From assembly GCA_950295325.1 (NCBI GenBank), contig OX485808.1, forward strand, positions 25,998,527-26,062,526: a stretch of 64,000 bases of DNA. Reading direction: 5' to 3'. This stretch comes from Polytrichum commune (lineage: Eukaryota > Streptophyta > Polytrichopsida > Polytrichales > Polytrichaceae). Each line of letters opens with the position of its first letter. Position 1 is the first letter of the stretch. Positions 45,885-57,819 of this stretch are shown piece by piece. Under the pieces are notes generated by a model. The model made no database searches and was not told where the DNA came from. It was given only the letters and a program-made list of their open reading frames with translations. A program made the position numbers and the translations under genes.

Positions 45885-46769
45885 CTACGATGAGATCCGG
45901 GATAATTTTCGCGTAATAACATCTTTCTTTGGTTCAATTCCAGAGCAACCTTGGAAACTTGTCTTCTCAATCAGTTTCACAAGCTTGTCTTGAATGTCTC
46001 TCTGGACCTGCTGCGAATGCTCGAAGTCATCTCGTTCTTGAAACCAGAGTTCGGAGAACTGGCAGCTCGTCCAACGATCATACCATGGACCTCCCTCCGT
46101 GAAGTGAATCGCTTTCGGAGGAGTCGACGTCGTCCCCGCAGTTGCAGTATCGTCGTCGGGAAGATGCGAATGGCCGACAAGGAAGTTCCACGTTTGTGGT
46201 ATGGCGCCAATTTCATCGTCTTCAAGCCACTTTAGCTTCTGCAAGAAGTCCGCAGGTTGAGAATTCACAAATTCTGGCGTGAGAATTCTGTTTTTCGCAT
46301 GTGAGCAGTTCCAAAGCATCATGGAGGACCAATTCAAGCGAGGATAGGTCGGACGCACAAGGCCGTCCATCACCGTTGTCTCCCTCCCGCTGTAGTCGTG
46401 CTTCACGCACATGACAGCGAACTTGTCATCGACGAGGTCTGCAAGTTCTCGCAAGTCGCCAGTGTAGAGGAAGTCCGAGTCTACAAACATTGCCCAGCCG
46501 GTGAAGCCAGCAAGATGAGGAGTCAGAAACCGTGTGAGAGTGAATTCTGTGATGTCTTCAGGATTCCGTGCTCGGCTATAGATGTTGCTCTCCCGAAGCG
46601 CGGATTGCTTAAGCGGGATGACCTCGACTGGGAACGATGCGCGCTTGAGCATAGAGTGCTTCGTGACTTCGTACGGGAGGTCCAGCCTGGGATCGTATCC
46701 GACGTACACTCTCAGGCTCGGCAGCTGTTCGCGAATGCCTCCCTCCTCAGATTCGCAACATGCTGACAT
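45885..46769 (-). CDS. CDI: CDI-like putative nucleotide-sugar glycosyltransferase (294 aa)
   Basis: A single-exon protein that resembles the plant CDI (cadmium-induced) family in the nucleotide-diphospho-sugar transferase fold. Visible landmarks: RVYVGYDPRLDLPYEV near the start (20-35), FTLTRFLTPHLAGFTGWAMF (76-95) leading to a DSD motif at 97-99 (the DxD metal/nucleotide-sugar site), FAVMCVKHDY (117-126), NWSSMMLWNC (146-155), WLEDDEIGAIPQTWNFLVGH (181-200) and AIHFTEGGPWYDRW (220-233). No signal peptide or membrane segment is apparent, so it is probably cytosolic. The length fits the family (about 260-300 aa). ATG 46769 is the first in frame; TTGCAG|GTAACT about 90 bp upstream may be a 5' UTR intron acceptor. 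The substrate is unknown. Next to it on the same strand is the TOM6-like gene. Confidence 0.85.
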   Translation of the reverse strand: MSACCESEEGGIREQLPSLRVYVGYDPRLDLPYEVTKHSMLKRASFPVEVIPLKQSALRESNIYSRARNPEDITEFTLTRFLTPHLAGFTGWAMFVDSDFLYTGDLRELADLVDDKFAVMCVKHDYSGRETTVMDGLVRPTYPRLNWSSMMLWNCSHAKNRILTPEFVNSQPADFLQKLKWLEDDEIGAIPQTWNFLVGHSHLPDDDTATAGTTSTPPKAIHFTEGGPWYDRWTSCQFSELWFQERDDFEHSQQVQRDIQDKLVKLIEKTSFQGCSGIEPKKDVITRKLSRISS

Positions 46770-46814
46770 GTTGTGGCGCTATAATCGTCCTGAGCCCGAC
46801 CTGGAACGGTTACG

Positions 46815-47200
46815 TACCAAAAGCTGCCGATCTCGTGGCAATCAAGAAGTGTAGTTACCTGCAATCCGCAGAAAAGCACGGACGTAGGAGATAATTGGTC
46901 AGCAAATGGAAGCTGCGAAACGAAGTAAAACAACATTCTACAAGTTTCAATAAGAGGTACATCGGCTGTTCCCTGGAAGCCAACAGAATAAGAAGCTACT
47001 TACGAGAGCCGCCGATCTCGTGGCAATCAAGAAGCGCAGTCACTTGCAGTCTGCAGTGAAACACAGATATAGGAGATAACCGATCAGCAATTGGAGGCTG
47101 TAAATTGGACACAAATTTCTACGTAGAAATTTGTATACGAGCTCTAGCTAGCTAGTAAAAGGCACAGCGGCCCTTCCCTGGAAGCCAACGGAAACAAGAA
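46815..47200 (-). repeat. ~190-bp direct duplication upstream of the CDI-like gene
   Basis: Unit 1 (about 46815-46997) and unit 2 (about 47006-47200) share GCCGATCTCGTGGCAATCAA, TAGGAGATAA, and the end block TTCCCTGGAAGCCAAC followed by AAGAAG. The duplication lies in the 5' UTR/promoter of the gene. Confidence 0.75.
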
Positions 47201-48089
47201 GGGAAGACTGACCTGATCAGGCCACAGACGTAGCTTAATTGGTGCCCATCGGTGTAGCTCCAAGAACTCTAGCACAACATCTATCACATCAAATGCGATG
47301 CGCAGGAGCTTTCACCTAGAACTGCAAACAATAATACATGTGTGTGAAGTTCACCGTACTCACACGCTGTACTTGATCATGTCAACCTGCAAGTCGCAGT
47401 TTCGTCCACCATAGGTACCATCGTGTGAAGACCTTGATCTGCAGAATTTCGCATATTATTGTACGGGACGCTAAAGAACTCTTATCGAGCTCTATCCGCC
47501 TAAGAATCCGTTGTCCCTGCATGGTCCACCCGCTAGTGTCTGCACCAAAATTTATTGGTGTTGCCCACGTTGTTGTTGCCCATAGCTTGCTTGACCGGAT
47601 AGAACCATGGACGGGTCAGCTCCAACCACGTTAGACGTCATCCTTCGAGCCACATACCTTCATTGGACACAATGAACATTCATTCCTTCCATCTACTTGA
47701 GTTTGCATCACATTTGCTTCTATGTTATGCAAACGATATCTACTAGTGTATTATGCACCAATTTCAGGTTTAGATCTAGAATTGTGTTATGACCAGATCC
47801 ATAATTAAATCATGCACCAAATTCAAAAGTATGTCATGCACCACATTCCAAAAATAGTTCATATTCATATATTGTACACAACACATTATGCATTATAAAT
47901 CTTGCATGACACTTATTCATATGCATGATGCATCCTGCTTTCCTCCTCAGCTGACACATGTCTACGACTAGTTCTCTTGAGGACCCAGGCCTGATTGGAA
48001 GAAAGTGGAGGAAAATGCACAGGAGCATCTAAATAAGCTTATTTCTATAGGACGATCATGTTGAAGTTCTGTTCTGTAGTGTGACAGAA
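47201..48089. other. Upstream DNA of the CDI-like gene, no coding region seen
   Basis: The first part (to about 47,640) is less AT-rich and may be promoter. The rest is AT-rich with ATGCACCA/CATTATGCA-like words and no gene. Confidence 0.35.
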
Positions 48090-48092
48090 TAA

Positions 48093-48574
48093 GGGCCACT
48101 TCACACACGAGCCAAGAGTCGCGACCATGAAATGGTGAGAGCCCAAAACAAAGTGTCCAAAGGCCTTCCCAACACACCTCCAAAATTGTGTAGTGTGGTC
48201 ATGGACCCTAAGTGCAGTGTGAAGCCAGGGCCCTCAACCAAATGCTATTTCAATGAATTTCTATTTATGCGGGTCCTCACACATGATAAAATATAATTAA
48301 TCAACGGTTGTGAGCATTCGGAGTGTCATAGTCTCCCGATTTTGTATTAGGTCTACCTCAAAGAAGTGGTTTTTGAAAGTAGTCCAAGTGACCATGAAGC
48401 ATGATCCATTTGATGCTATATAGGAATCCATGTACACTTTACATCCATCTTTGCATTCACATACTCCGTTGGTCCCTCAAGCATAGTGTGAAGCGAACTT
48501 GGATCGGCTCCGCCTTTTCCACCAACAAGAAGTGTAATGGTCATGGGCTTTCAATCTTGTGTGTGAAGTGGCCC
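48093..48574. mobile_element. Harbinger-like MITE, GGGCCACTTCACAC family, full copy (482 bp)
   Basis: It is bounded by GGGCCACTTCACACACGAG and GTGTGTGAAGTGGCCC, with TAA duplicated exactly at 48090-48092 and 48575-48577. It is the best-preserved copy and is useful as reference for the others. Confidence 0.88.
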
Positions 48575-48588
48575 TAAAAGTCCTATGA

Positions 48589-49167
48589 GGACATGTTTAC
48601 ACCATGGATCGACCATGGAGGATGGCCTTTTCTCATGGTCTGACTTGATGGTCCAACTTCCATAGTCCGATTTTTTTTTTTAAATCAATTTATAAAACCT
48701 TTAGGCCCCTCACTAGGTGTAAAGTAAATGTGGATCATGAGGAATGATCATGCACCAAAAAGCGAATGTGATGAGTTTCTAAAGATATGTCCAAAAAGGG
48801 AAGTTTTGAAAATAATTCAAGTTTGACCATTTTTTTGGTCTTATCTTGTCTTCATCTTCTCTTCCCCCCCCCCCCCCCAAAAAAAAAAATCATTAAAATT
48901 TTATTGTAACAATATTTCTCTACCATATGCCCTTGTCTTTTTCTTCCAAAGCACCTCTTTTACCTTTCTCATCACAATACCCGTTGGACCATGTCAGTGA
49001 ATAATGCAGACCTTAAGATATGTCTTTTGGGGACCTCGAACTCCATAGTCACTCTAACATTTCTTTCCTTGGTGTAAACCGAAGTGGTCTTGGGATGAGT
49101 TCAACAACCAATCACATAATTTACAAGGCCTTGGGACGACTTCATGGTCCATGGTGTAAACAACCCC
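48589..49167. mobile_element. MITE-like element with GTTTACACCATG ends (copy 2)
   Basis: The ends are GGACATGTTTACACCATGGA and CCATGGTGTAAACAACCCC, with TGA on both sides (48586-48588, 49168-49170). The interior is the reverse complement of 1416-1994. It begins only 14 bp after the preceding MITE. Fifteen C then eleven A occur inside (48864-48889). Confidence 0.72.
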
Positions 49168-49599
49168 TGAAAGTCATTTTCAATTTTCTCACAAAGGTAA
49201 TTGAAAGTTGCATGACAACGTAACTTGTTGCAGATATCTGGACGGGTTTTTGTGACACTAAAAAGAGCAAGAGTGATTTACTTTGCAAAAAAATCACGCT
49301 TCTGATTTATAGTTGTCATAGTGACAGCCTTCAGCAACCTCATCTTCCACTCTCATCAAGACTATCAAGATCCATGTGCAGGTATCTCTGCACAAAATTT
49401 GTATGACTCAAATGCGCTTTCAGTTTTCTCGACGAGTTGAATCAAAGTCTACACGAGGATGCAACTTGTTGCACATATATGTTTGGACGGAACCTTTCAC
49501 ACTGAGAAGAGCGGGGGCAATTTAATCTGAAATTCCATCGATGGGCGCCGCAGTTACATCCCAAGCATGCAACTTCATCTTTTACTCTCAAGATTGTTG

Positions 49600-49990
49600 A
49601 GTGTCATGTGCAGGTATATCTTCGTCTGTGAGGTACCCGGGAGAACATCCAGATTCAACCTACGATGCCTTGCTGTTGGCGAAAATGTGTATCCTGCACA
49701 GAAATCTCACTACACTTGCTTACAAACAGCTTACAGAATACTATAAATTAAAGCTTGGAGATCGAGAGTGGACATAAGCTTACCAGACATGATAGAATTT
49801 GTTGTGAATCTTGAACCAGAAGGTTTGAAGAATCGAAGCCGGAGCAGCAGCAACTTTGACTATGTTTCACCATGTTCTGAATCAACATGTGAGCCGCTTG
49901 GGGAGCCACTTGCAATCGATTTTCAAATAATTAGCACGTACTTGGACTTGAATGGAATAGATTGTTTCGTTATATTCAGTGGTTGACAGA
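49600..49990 (+). pseudogene. Coding-like fragment of unknown origin
   Basis: Two overlapping frames look more protein-like than the surroundings: one reads STYDALLLAKMCILHRNLTT then LAYKQLTEYYKLKLGDREWT (about 49660-49775). The other, from 49768, reads SLPDMIEFVVNLEPEGLKNR and a Ser-rich tail. They could be one frameshifted exon or a captured gene fragment. I do not recognise it. Confidence 0.2.
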
Positions 49991-51407
49991 TTGCTTTGTT
50001 GAGGATCGTAAGTCCCGGCATTTTGAGGGTTTGTGGAAATTGCAGCGAGACTGACATACTAGCTAGGGCCTTATGTGGTCAATCTTTTAAATTGGACACT
50101 TATGTTTCAGTGATATATGGCAAAGATTGTAATTAAGATTGAAAACCAAAATGACACATAGTACGATGAGATTGTATCATGTGTGTAGAAGGTAGTGCAT
50201 TAGATTGCTTGTAGTCAATAGAAATGTATTGGAGAAGGCATGAGAAACAATAAGATTAGAATAAGGTCACAATGCTGGTCCGAGAGGGATAAGAGTTATC
50301 CCATATTGTTTGTACGAACCAAGAACAAGAAGAAAAGCAATAAAAGGCAAAGCAAGGATAGCATGGGACCATCTCACTTTAAGCATTGTTTGTATGCCTT
50401 TGTGTATGTGTTCTTGCTTGTGCAATCTCATCTCTAGTCCTATTCAGATCCGATAATGTCCTCAAAATGAAGACGTCATTCTAGTTCAATAGTGAACATG
50501 ATTGGGATAGCGTATGGAATCATCCAAAAGTGAAAAAGAATTTTCACTTGAATATCCTGAATTCTTTTGTCACATTGACTCGAAGTATCTTTGGAATTTC
50601 AAATGACAATCTTCGTGATTGAGTCACACTGTTAAAATGAAGGAGACAAATCTTGGGCCGATGGAACAAGCATGTATGTACGTGGAGTTGGCAATGCCCA
50701 CCACATGTGTTTGTCCTTAATTACAAGCCTTGCCATTGTAGTTATTGGAGGGATGCAATTTACTACAGATAAGTTGCACATGCTTATTTTGACCTTTGGA
50801 TCAAACCATGAGTATTTTCATGGGGTGAGCCACTGCAAAGCAATAAGATTGTCATTTCAAGTTTTGAGAATCCTTAGAAGCATATTAGTAGAGAAATCGT
50901 CAGATAGGACAACTCCATTCACGACTAAAACATGCACAAATGAACCCTAAGAGTGAAAGTTTTAAATAATTAACCTTATCAAAATGCAAATTTGAAGGAA
51001 AAGAACCTTACATAGTACTAGAAATAAACCAGTGTGGCATTGATTCTTATTGATATTACTGGAGTAGTCTTCCTAGAAATTTAGTACCTTGGGTTGTTTG
51101 TTAGTTTTATGTTAAATCACGAGAAAAACCTAAACTGCAATGCCAATTTTGGATTGTGGTCATGATTTTAAAAGTTACCACCACCATTTGTATGTTACAA
51201 TTTCTTGTATATTACAATTGAAGTCTTGAGAAGATAGATTCTTGAATTGTGGTCACAAATTTCGTGAGAATGTTAGATATGTATGTCATTTGTTTACTTA
51301 CTTTATTATTGGATTACGAGCAAAGAGGCTTCTCGCTCATCCTTGCTCCTATCAAAAGGTAGTTTTTGTCATTATTTTAATCAATGAAGCAAAACACATG
51401 TCAATAC
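49991..51407. other. Non-coding DNA, no gene seen
   Basis: Short open frames only, none with recognisable content. About 50090-50200 shows weak similarity to the repeat in intron 4 of the SLT-like gene. Confidence 0.4.
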
Positions 51408-51420
51408 ATCAATACAAATA

Positions 51421-51630
51421 TCTGAATGGAGTGGTTGGCAGTTCATTATGAAGTCTTCTCTCTACTTGACGGAAAAAAAACTAGCTAGGTAGGTAGGAAG
51501 CCAAGAGTCCATCCACCGCAAGGTAGGCAGTAAAACCCACCTTGCACCAAGAGGATTCTTGAACATGGTAGGACCAACACACTCAAATCCACATCAGATT
51601 GCCCAACGTTGGTTATTTATCTATTTATTT
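51421..51630 (+). mobile_element. SINE-like retroposon with 13-bp target duplication
   Basis: ATCAATACAAATA occurs exactly at 51408-51420 and 51631-51643. The body contains GCTAGGTAGGTAGGAAGCCA, ACCGCAAGGTAGGCAGTAAA and CAGATTGCCCAACGTTGG, then a T-rich tail (TTATTTATCTATTTATTT). The same body occurs at about 57820-58050, where it carries a GGTTCGATTCCC box (RNA polymerase III B box). This copy has a diverged B box (CAGTTCATTATG) and a short 5' end. Confidence 0.75.
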
Positions 51631-52169
51631 ATCAATACAAATACACAAATTTAAAGTTGCACTAGCAAAACTCTAATATAGACCCAACATTACACATGTT
51701 CGCGCACACGCATGTGACGGACATGTAAATGGGTGCTTCCAACTTGGCACCAAAATTGGATCAAATCGCTTGAATACCAAATTGCCGGCCTCAAGTGGTT
51801 CCCGTGGATAAATGTGTCCATGGGTCCATTTACTAACAGCCCGGAAGCTCGATTTCTATGTAAAAGCTCCAAGAAACTTTGGGTGTTGTGTGTTTGCATG
51901 GATGGACTCTGCCTCGAATATAAGATTTCTTGCAGGTGAGGCTAAAAGATATTTGCAATATAGGAGTCCGAAATCCGGCTTTTCTAGGCAATTGTGCCCT
52001 AAAAGGAAAATTCAACGGCTCCTCCATATTGCCACTTGTCACTTCGCCGTGTGCCGGATAGACATGGGATCCTAGAATCAAAACTTTATAGAAATCAAAT
52101 GACTCATCAACATGAGTCACCCCATTGCCACTTCGACAAATATGGTAAGACTTCTTTGATGATTGGAAC

Positions 52170-54315
52170 ATGAATTCGAGTAATTCATGAATTTTATCAT
52201 GTGTGAGGACCCGCATGAATAGAAATTCATTGAAATAGCATTTGGTTGAGGGCCCAGTCACATATGATTTCAAACTACACTTGAGGATCCGTGATCACAC
52301 TAAGGGCCGCTCTACACTACGATGGAGAAGTGCACCGGTCAGTCAAGAAATTTCGCCCAAGACATGGTTGTTTGAGACGAGGGATGGTATCCTGGAGAAG
52401 ATGAAAAGACAATAAAATAATGCCTTAAGAAGTCTTGACCGGCCGTAGTGTAACCACCTACAAGAGAAGTGTATTGGACAACTTCACCAAGAGGAGAAGT
52501 CTACCGGACTACTTCACAAAACGGTCAAAGCCAGCCATAGTAGAAACCTTACCCCCTAAATGACCATTGTATTGATATTTAAAAAATGTATATGGCAATG
52601 TTTTAGAACTTCTTTCATGACAATAATTTATTTGAAAATGTTCCACCTCTATAATACATCCAAATTAAGGTAAATAAGTAGGTAACAATCTCTTCTTATT
52701 GATTTTTAAAGAAACTACATGTTAGTATAGTCCAACCTTGTTAATACGACACTCGTTTATACGACACCCTCAATATTACGACACATTTTTATGAGACCAA
52801 ACTTTTTAGTTCAAAACTCCCTCTTTTATATGACCACAACACTCGATAATGCAACATATAGAATCTCCGTTTTGTCATATTAAAGAGGTAGTTATTGCTA
52901 GAATTCCCTTCACCTATACAATGTACATCTAAAATACATCCATTTTCACTTGGGAACCACTTGGGAACTCCACTTATTGTTGGGAACTTAATGGTAATTA
53001 CAGTTACTAGTGTAGAATGGACATGGTTAGGGTGAGAGTGGCCTCCTACCTAGTATGTTGCCTTGTGCACGGGTGATATAGTATCACCAGTATCTTGATG
53101 CTAAACGTCATGCATCATTGTTGTCTACTTTCTTATTAGAGAACTCTTAATGTTTTGGTGTTAATGAAATTATTAGTTTCCAAAAGTAAGATGGGAATTT
53201 AGAAGATGACAGTTGCTAACTTGGGTAGGCAATACCAAAGATCTTTGGACTCTTATTTTAAGAGTTCTTGAGAATGTTTGTAATTTTTTAGAGTTATAAG
53301 TTATTATTTCATACCATCTATATTGCTTAAACTCGTTGTATAAATTTTTAAGCTCATATTACTTATTTTTTCATATTCCCTCAATAATATGACAACTTTA
53401 CGTCATTTTTCATATTAATGAGAAGACGACGACTCGATAATACGACTTTTTTGTATTTCCCAAAAATTTCATACTAAAGAGGGAGAAAAATAATGCAAAG
53501 ATTTCTTTCGGGCCATCACACCCCCTTATGTTTCATAACCATGTGCGATAAAAAATTATTACCCTATATTATATGCCATATATAATTTTAAAAATTAAGA
53601 TATTTTTTCTACATATGCATAACCATTGATAATATCTTTATATATATATATATATATAATTAGGCATCTTAATTGTTGTAGTAATTGTTTCAATTCAATT
53701 TTGCATCATTCTAGTTAGAAACGATACATTTTATTTTTTATTTTAAAAAAAAATCATCAAATTTGGTTACCATTTTTTACTATGTAATAGATACCGTGTA
53801 ATCTACTCATGAAAAACAACTGATAAAATTTTGACCCATTTTGGTGGTGCTTTATGTCAAAAGTAGATTTGTTTTATCGCACGTGGTGTTCAACTTGACA
53901 ATGGAGTGCAACCCCCGAGAGATTTCTCTAAGGAAGAAATATTTTATTGAAGTTGGAGCTCTCCAGAGGCCAAGTTTGTTGTCCGACGCTTTGAGGTTGC
54001 CCAAGAAACTTGACCTCCGGAGAACTCCCCTTCAAAAAAGTGCGGCCACGTTGCCAACCATGTCATTTTTTCATCCATGTACAAAGTTCTCCACCAAAGG
54101 ACTCTTGGCCGTAGTGTAACCACCGCCGGCACAGTGTCACTCTCGGCCAATCAAATTTTAGAATTCCCCTGGAATTCTTGACCAGAGGACTTCTCCACCG
54201 TAATGTAAAGCGGCCCTAAGTGATTTTGGAGGTGTGTTGGGACGGCCTTTGGACACTTTCTTTTGAGCTCTCACAATTACATGGTCACAGCTCTTGGCTT
54301 GTGTGTGAAGTTGTT
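52170..54315. mobile_element. Harbinger-like MITE, GGGCCACTTCACAC family, split by a larger element
   Basis: Left part 52190-52303 (GTGTGAGGACCCGCATGAAT ... ATCACAC) and right part 54217-54315 (GGAGGTGTGTTGGGACGG ... TTGGCTTGTGTGTGAAG) match the single uninterrupted copy at 22550-22750. The far left terminal repeat is missing and the right end is degraded (GAAGTTGTTA). Confidence 0.72.
52304..54216. mobile_element. Harbinger-like element (1913 bp) nested in the MITE above
   Basis: Terminal inverted repeats of about 40 bp: left GGGCCGCTCTACACTACGAT followed by GGAGAAGT; right the inverse of GGGCCGCTTTACATTACGGT followed by GGAGAAGT. TAA is duplicated at 52301-52303 and 54217-54219. Subterminal GGAGAAGT/CGGCCGTAGTGTAACC words recur near 52440-52550 and 54100-54190. 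No transposase is seen. Inside, 52716-53490 has pogo-like words (CCAACCTTGTTAATACGACA, TACGACA repeats), perhaps a third nested element. Confidence 0.8.
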
Positions 54316-54319
54316 ATGA

Positions 54320-56489
54320 GCTTTTTGAAACAAACATTAGTATTGTTATTAAAATCTTAGAACCAATGTTTGACTCGTGCACATGTGAATGGATGATGTC
54401 AATAAAGTATCAATAATGATGTTGAAAAACCTACTTGACCAACATCAAAATCATAGTAGTGATGAAATGTTGATACTTGGTGGGTGTTGCAATTTGAAAC
54501 GATCTTTGCACACTCTCCTAATATTGGGGTCAATAACACCGTAATATTAATTTAGAACAATGCTAGTTTTACCCATGCACAAAGATGTTTGTACGGTATA
54601 TAAACCTAAATGAAATCTAAAACAATAACGTCTTTAAATATCCATAGCCTTTAAGCCTTTATGAATTGTAAACACACACACACACACACACAATCAAATT
54701 GGTTCAAAATTTATACCAACCTAGAGACAAATATGACATCAAGCAGAGATTGGCTATGTGTATGAGAGATGCTTCACCCTTTATTGCATACATGCAATAT
54801 ATTGGTGTAACACAAGTTCGAGCATATTGAATGGTTAACTTGTATTCCACCCGTCAATCCATTGATAAAATTACGGAATGATTGCATGTCCAACCGATGA
54901 AATGAGATTTGAGTCAATCGATGATGCAACAACAAAATTGATGCAATTTCTCATGATTATTACACACAACATCAATATGCACTTTAATAAATACAACATG
55001 AATTTATTGGTAATTTTTTTTAATTTGATTTACAAATTACATTAGTTTGTAACTAGAAGCATGATAATCCAAACTGTCTACACCATCCTTTTATTTATTT
55101 TTGAAAGTAGTGTGGACTTTGTGATATTGTGGAGAATGAATAAAGTGGACTAGTTGAATTTCCAACTGTCTTAGAAACAAATTGGAGAGCGTATACATGT
55201 TAACAAAGGCATGTCAACCAAATCACAATTAGCATTAATATGTGTTGTTTGGTTAAACACACCAATAACTGGAGGTGTCACATAACCCATGAACAAAAAA
55301 CTAACATCGATTCAAGCTCTTCGCAATACCTAGTAATTTGAACACAAAATATATCATGGCCGATAGTTTGATGGAATGTATACCAATGACGACAATGGTG
55401 CCACATCACAAACACACACACACACACACATGCACAAGGTTGTCTAAGTTACGTGACATTGTAACACGGACCCTATTTTGAATACCTACCAAAATATCTT
55501 ACATAGTACACAACAACACGTACCATTCATTGGGTTCTAAGTAAACCTAGACTTATGCATGATATTATGACATGATAAAAAGGTACATGCGCAATTCTAT
55601 ATGCAAACCCTATGATAAAAATGACCAACACCACATTGATTATCCCCTTCAGTGCATGTGGTATCAATTCCCAAAACATGCACTAGTATGCCAAATCTCA
55701 AGATTAGTGAGGGTTGGATTTTTTACTAAGTGATAGAAAATTCGTGAATACATGCTCGTTTACCATACATTTCAAGAAAATTAATGCGTGCTTTGCAATG
55801 CTTCGAAGCTTGAGGTTACAACTTTGAGAATCATTCTCGATGGTGCAGCAATAGCAATGACTTTGAGTTAGCGGCTCGGATTTAAGCCCACCTTTTAGCC
55901 TCCTCAATGCAAGATACTCACAACATAGGTGGACTTCTTCCACCATTTCCATTTAGCAATGATTATTTGTCCCTCTACCTGATAAGACTTCAATGCTTTC
56001 TTTGAAATAGAGCCTTATTTAATTCCATGGCCATAATACAATGCTCGCATTTGTGCACTTGATAACAATTAAGAACAACAATAATAACAATGATACGGGG
56101 ATGACTCCGAAGGGGTATAAATTCTCAAAAATATTAGTAATTTAGGCAAGATTCAAGATGCAAAACAAGTGGCTAAATGCCAAGATACTAGATTCAAGAT
56201 ACTCTAATAACTTGCTCTTCTGAGATTCCAAGGCTAAATTTCAATGTGAGTTCTATATCCATGTGTGCATAAGAATATCTCATAACATTATCAAGCAGTG
56301 TGTGTTCCCATGGTTATATTTCCGGGGCCCATGTGAAAGAACACACATTGCTTAATAATCTCTTTCTCTCTCTCTCTCTCTCTCTGGGTGAAGCCACACA
56401 ATTTTGAGATGAGTAATGAAATAATATTTTCAAGGGATTTTTCACAATCATTTTATATTGAAAGCCTCGTTTTGGGATGTATGGGCAAT
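54320..56489. other. Non-coding DNA with CA microsatellites
   Basis: (CA)n tracts lie at about 54671-54692 and 55411-55430, and a (CT)n at 56361-56385 precedes the next MITE. No gene is recognised. Confidence 0.45.
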
Positions 56490-56492
56490 TAA

Positions 56493-57083
56493 GGGCCACT
56501 TCACACATGAGCCAAGAGCCATGACCTTGTAATGGTGAGGACCCTTGACTCTCATTCAAAGGCTAAACCATGGGTGTTGGGAAAGTTGTTTTATGTAGTC
56601 ACATGCCCTCAAGCATAGTGTGAAGTGAGAATGGACCATGTTGCGGGACCATTGCATATTTTGTTGGCGGGAAAAGAGGGGAGGATTTGGTTTAATATAA
56701 TATGTCTCAAACTCTATCAATTTGAAAGGAATTACTTGGTGGTGTTTGCATGTCTTGAAATCTCTCTTGGAATCTTCCTTGCAATTTGTCTTGAAATTTG
56801 TCATGCTAGAAAAAATACTAAAAAAATAATGGTCTCCCGAAATTTGCGTCAAACCCACCTCTTGAAAGTGGGCCTGATGAAAATTCCGGGAGACCATGAA
56901 ACCTTATCCATAGTCCGCCATGTAGGAGTCCATGTAAACTTTTCATCCATGAAGTCTTCTTTGGGCCTTGAGGCCTTCACCTTCGTGTGTGAAGTGAACT
57001 TGGGCGGTCTCCTCTCTTTCGACCAATGAGAGCTCTTAGATTGCAATGGTCACGGGCCTTCAATCTTGTGTGTGAGGTGGTCC
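56493..57083. mobile_element. Harbinger-like MITE, GGGCCACTTCACAC subfamily (591 bp)
   Basis: The left end GGGCCACTTCACACATGAGC and the right end GTGTGTGAGGTGGTCC are inverted, with TAA at 56490-56492 and 57084-57086. The interior is longer than in the other copies and includes its own inverted block (CCCGAAATTTGCGTCAAACC / GGTCTCC), so it is a diverged subfamily. Confidence 0.8.
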
Positions 57084-57086
57084 TAA

Positions 57087-57819
57087 GGGTTGAGCAATGC
57101 AACTGAATCCATTACGATGTCATTGACCTATTTGATAAGGTACTAAACTATGAAAAATAAACTATTTCTCCAACAGTTGTATTGAACCACTTAAAAGGGG
57201 AATTTTGGCACTCTAAACTTGCAAGGGTATTTTATCAATAAACACCATGTAATAAAACATGAGGTCTTATTTGATATTTTCATATAAAGAACTAAACATC
57301 TTAGAAAAAATCTACATCATTAAAAACGAATCTTGATAATATATTAGGAATATTCTAATAATATTAAAAAAACTCGTGCTTTATTCCATAGCCCCCCCCC
57401 CCTTCTCCCCGGCGCGTGCATGTTGAAGACACCCCTTTAATTCATGTACTTCATGTGCTTATCCAACATATTGACCCCCTCTCCTTGTGTCTAAGATGCA
57501 GTTAGCAAAATACATTACCCATATTTTGTATAAAACCATTACTAAACTACACAATCGTAACGGTCTCTAATGTGGGCCACCTAAAAATCAAAATTGTATG
57601 AACTATTGCGGGTGCCATACATGTCTTCACAATTGCTTAAAGGTTGGGCCACTAATCTCTAAATCCCATGCACATGTTTGTGTGTTCTTGATCCATGCTA
57701 ATTTAACACCAACAATAGACTATTTACAACATAATTAAGGTGTATTTTATCATGCTCTACGATTATGAAACTTAAGAGGGGGGGGGTAACAATTTGAGGA
57801 TGACCCTAAACTACCAGGT
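57087..57819. other. Non-coding DNA, no gene seen
   Basis: AT-rich, with a run of eleven C (57392-57402) and nine G (57778-57786). No gene is recognised. Confidence 0.4.
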
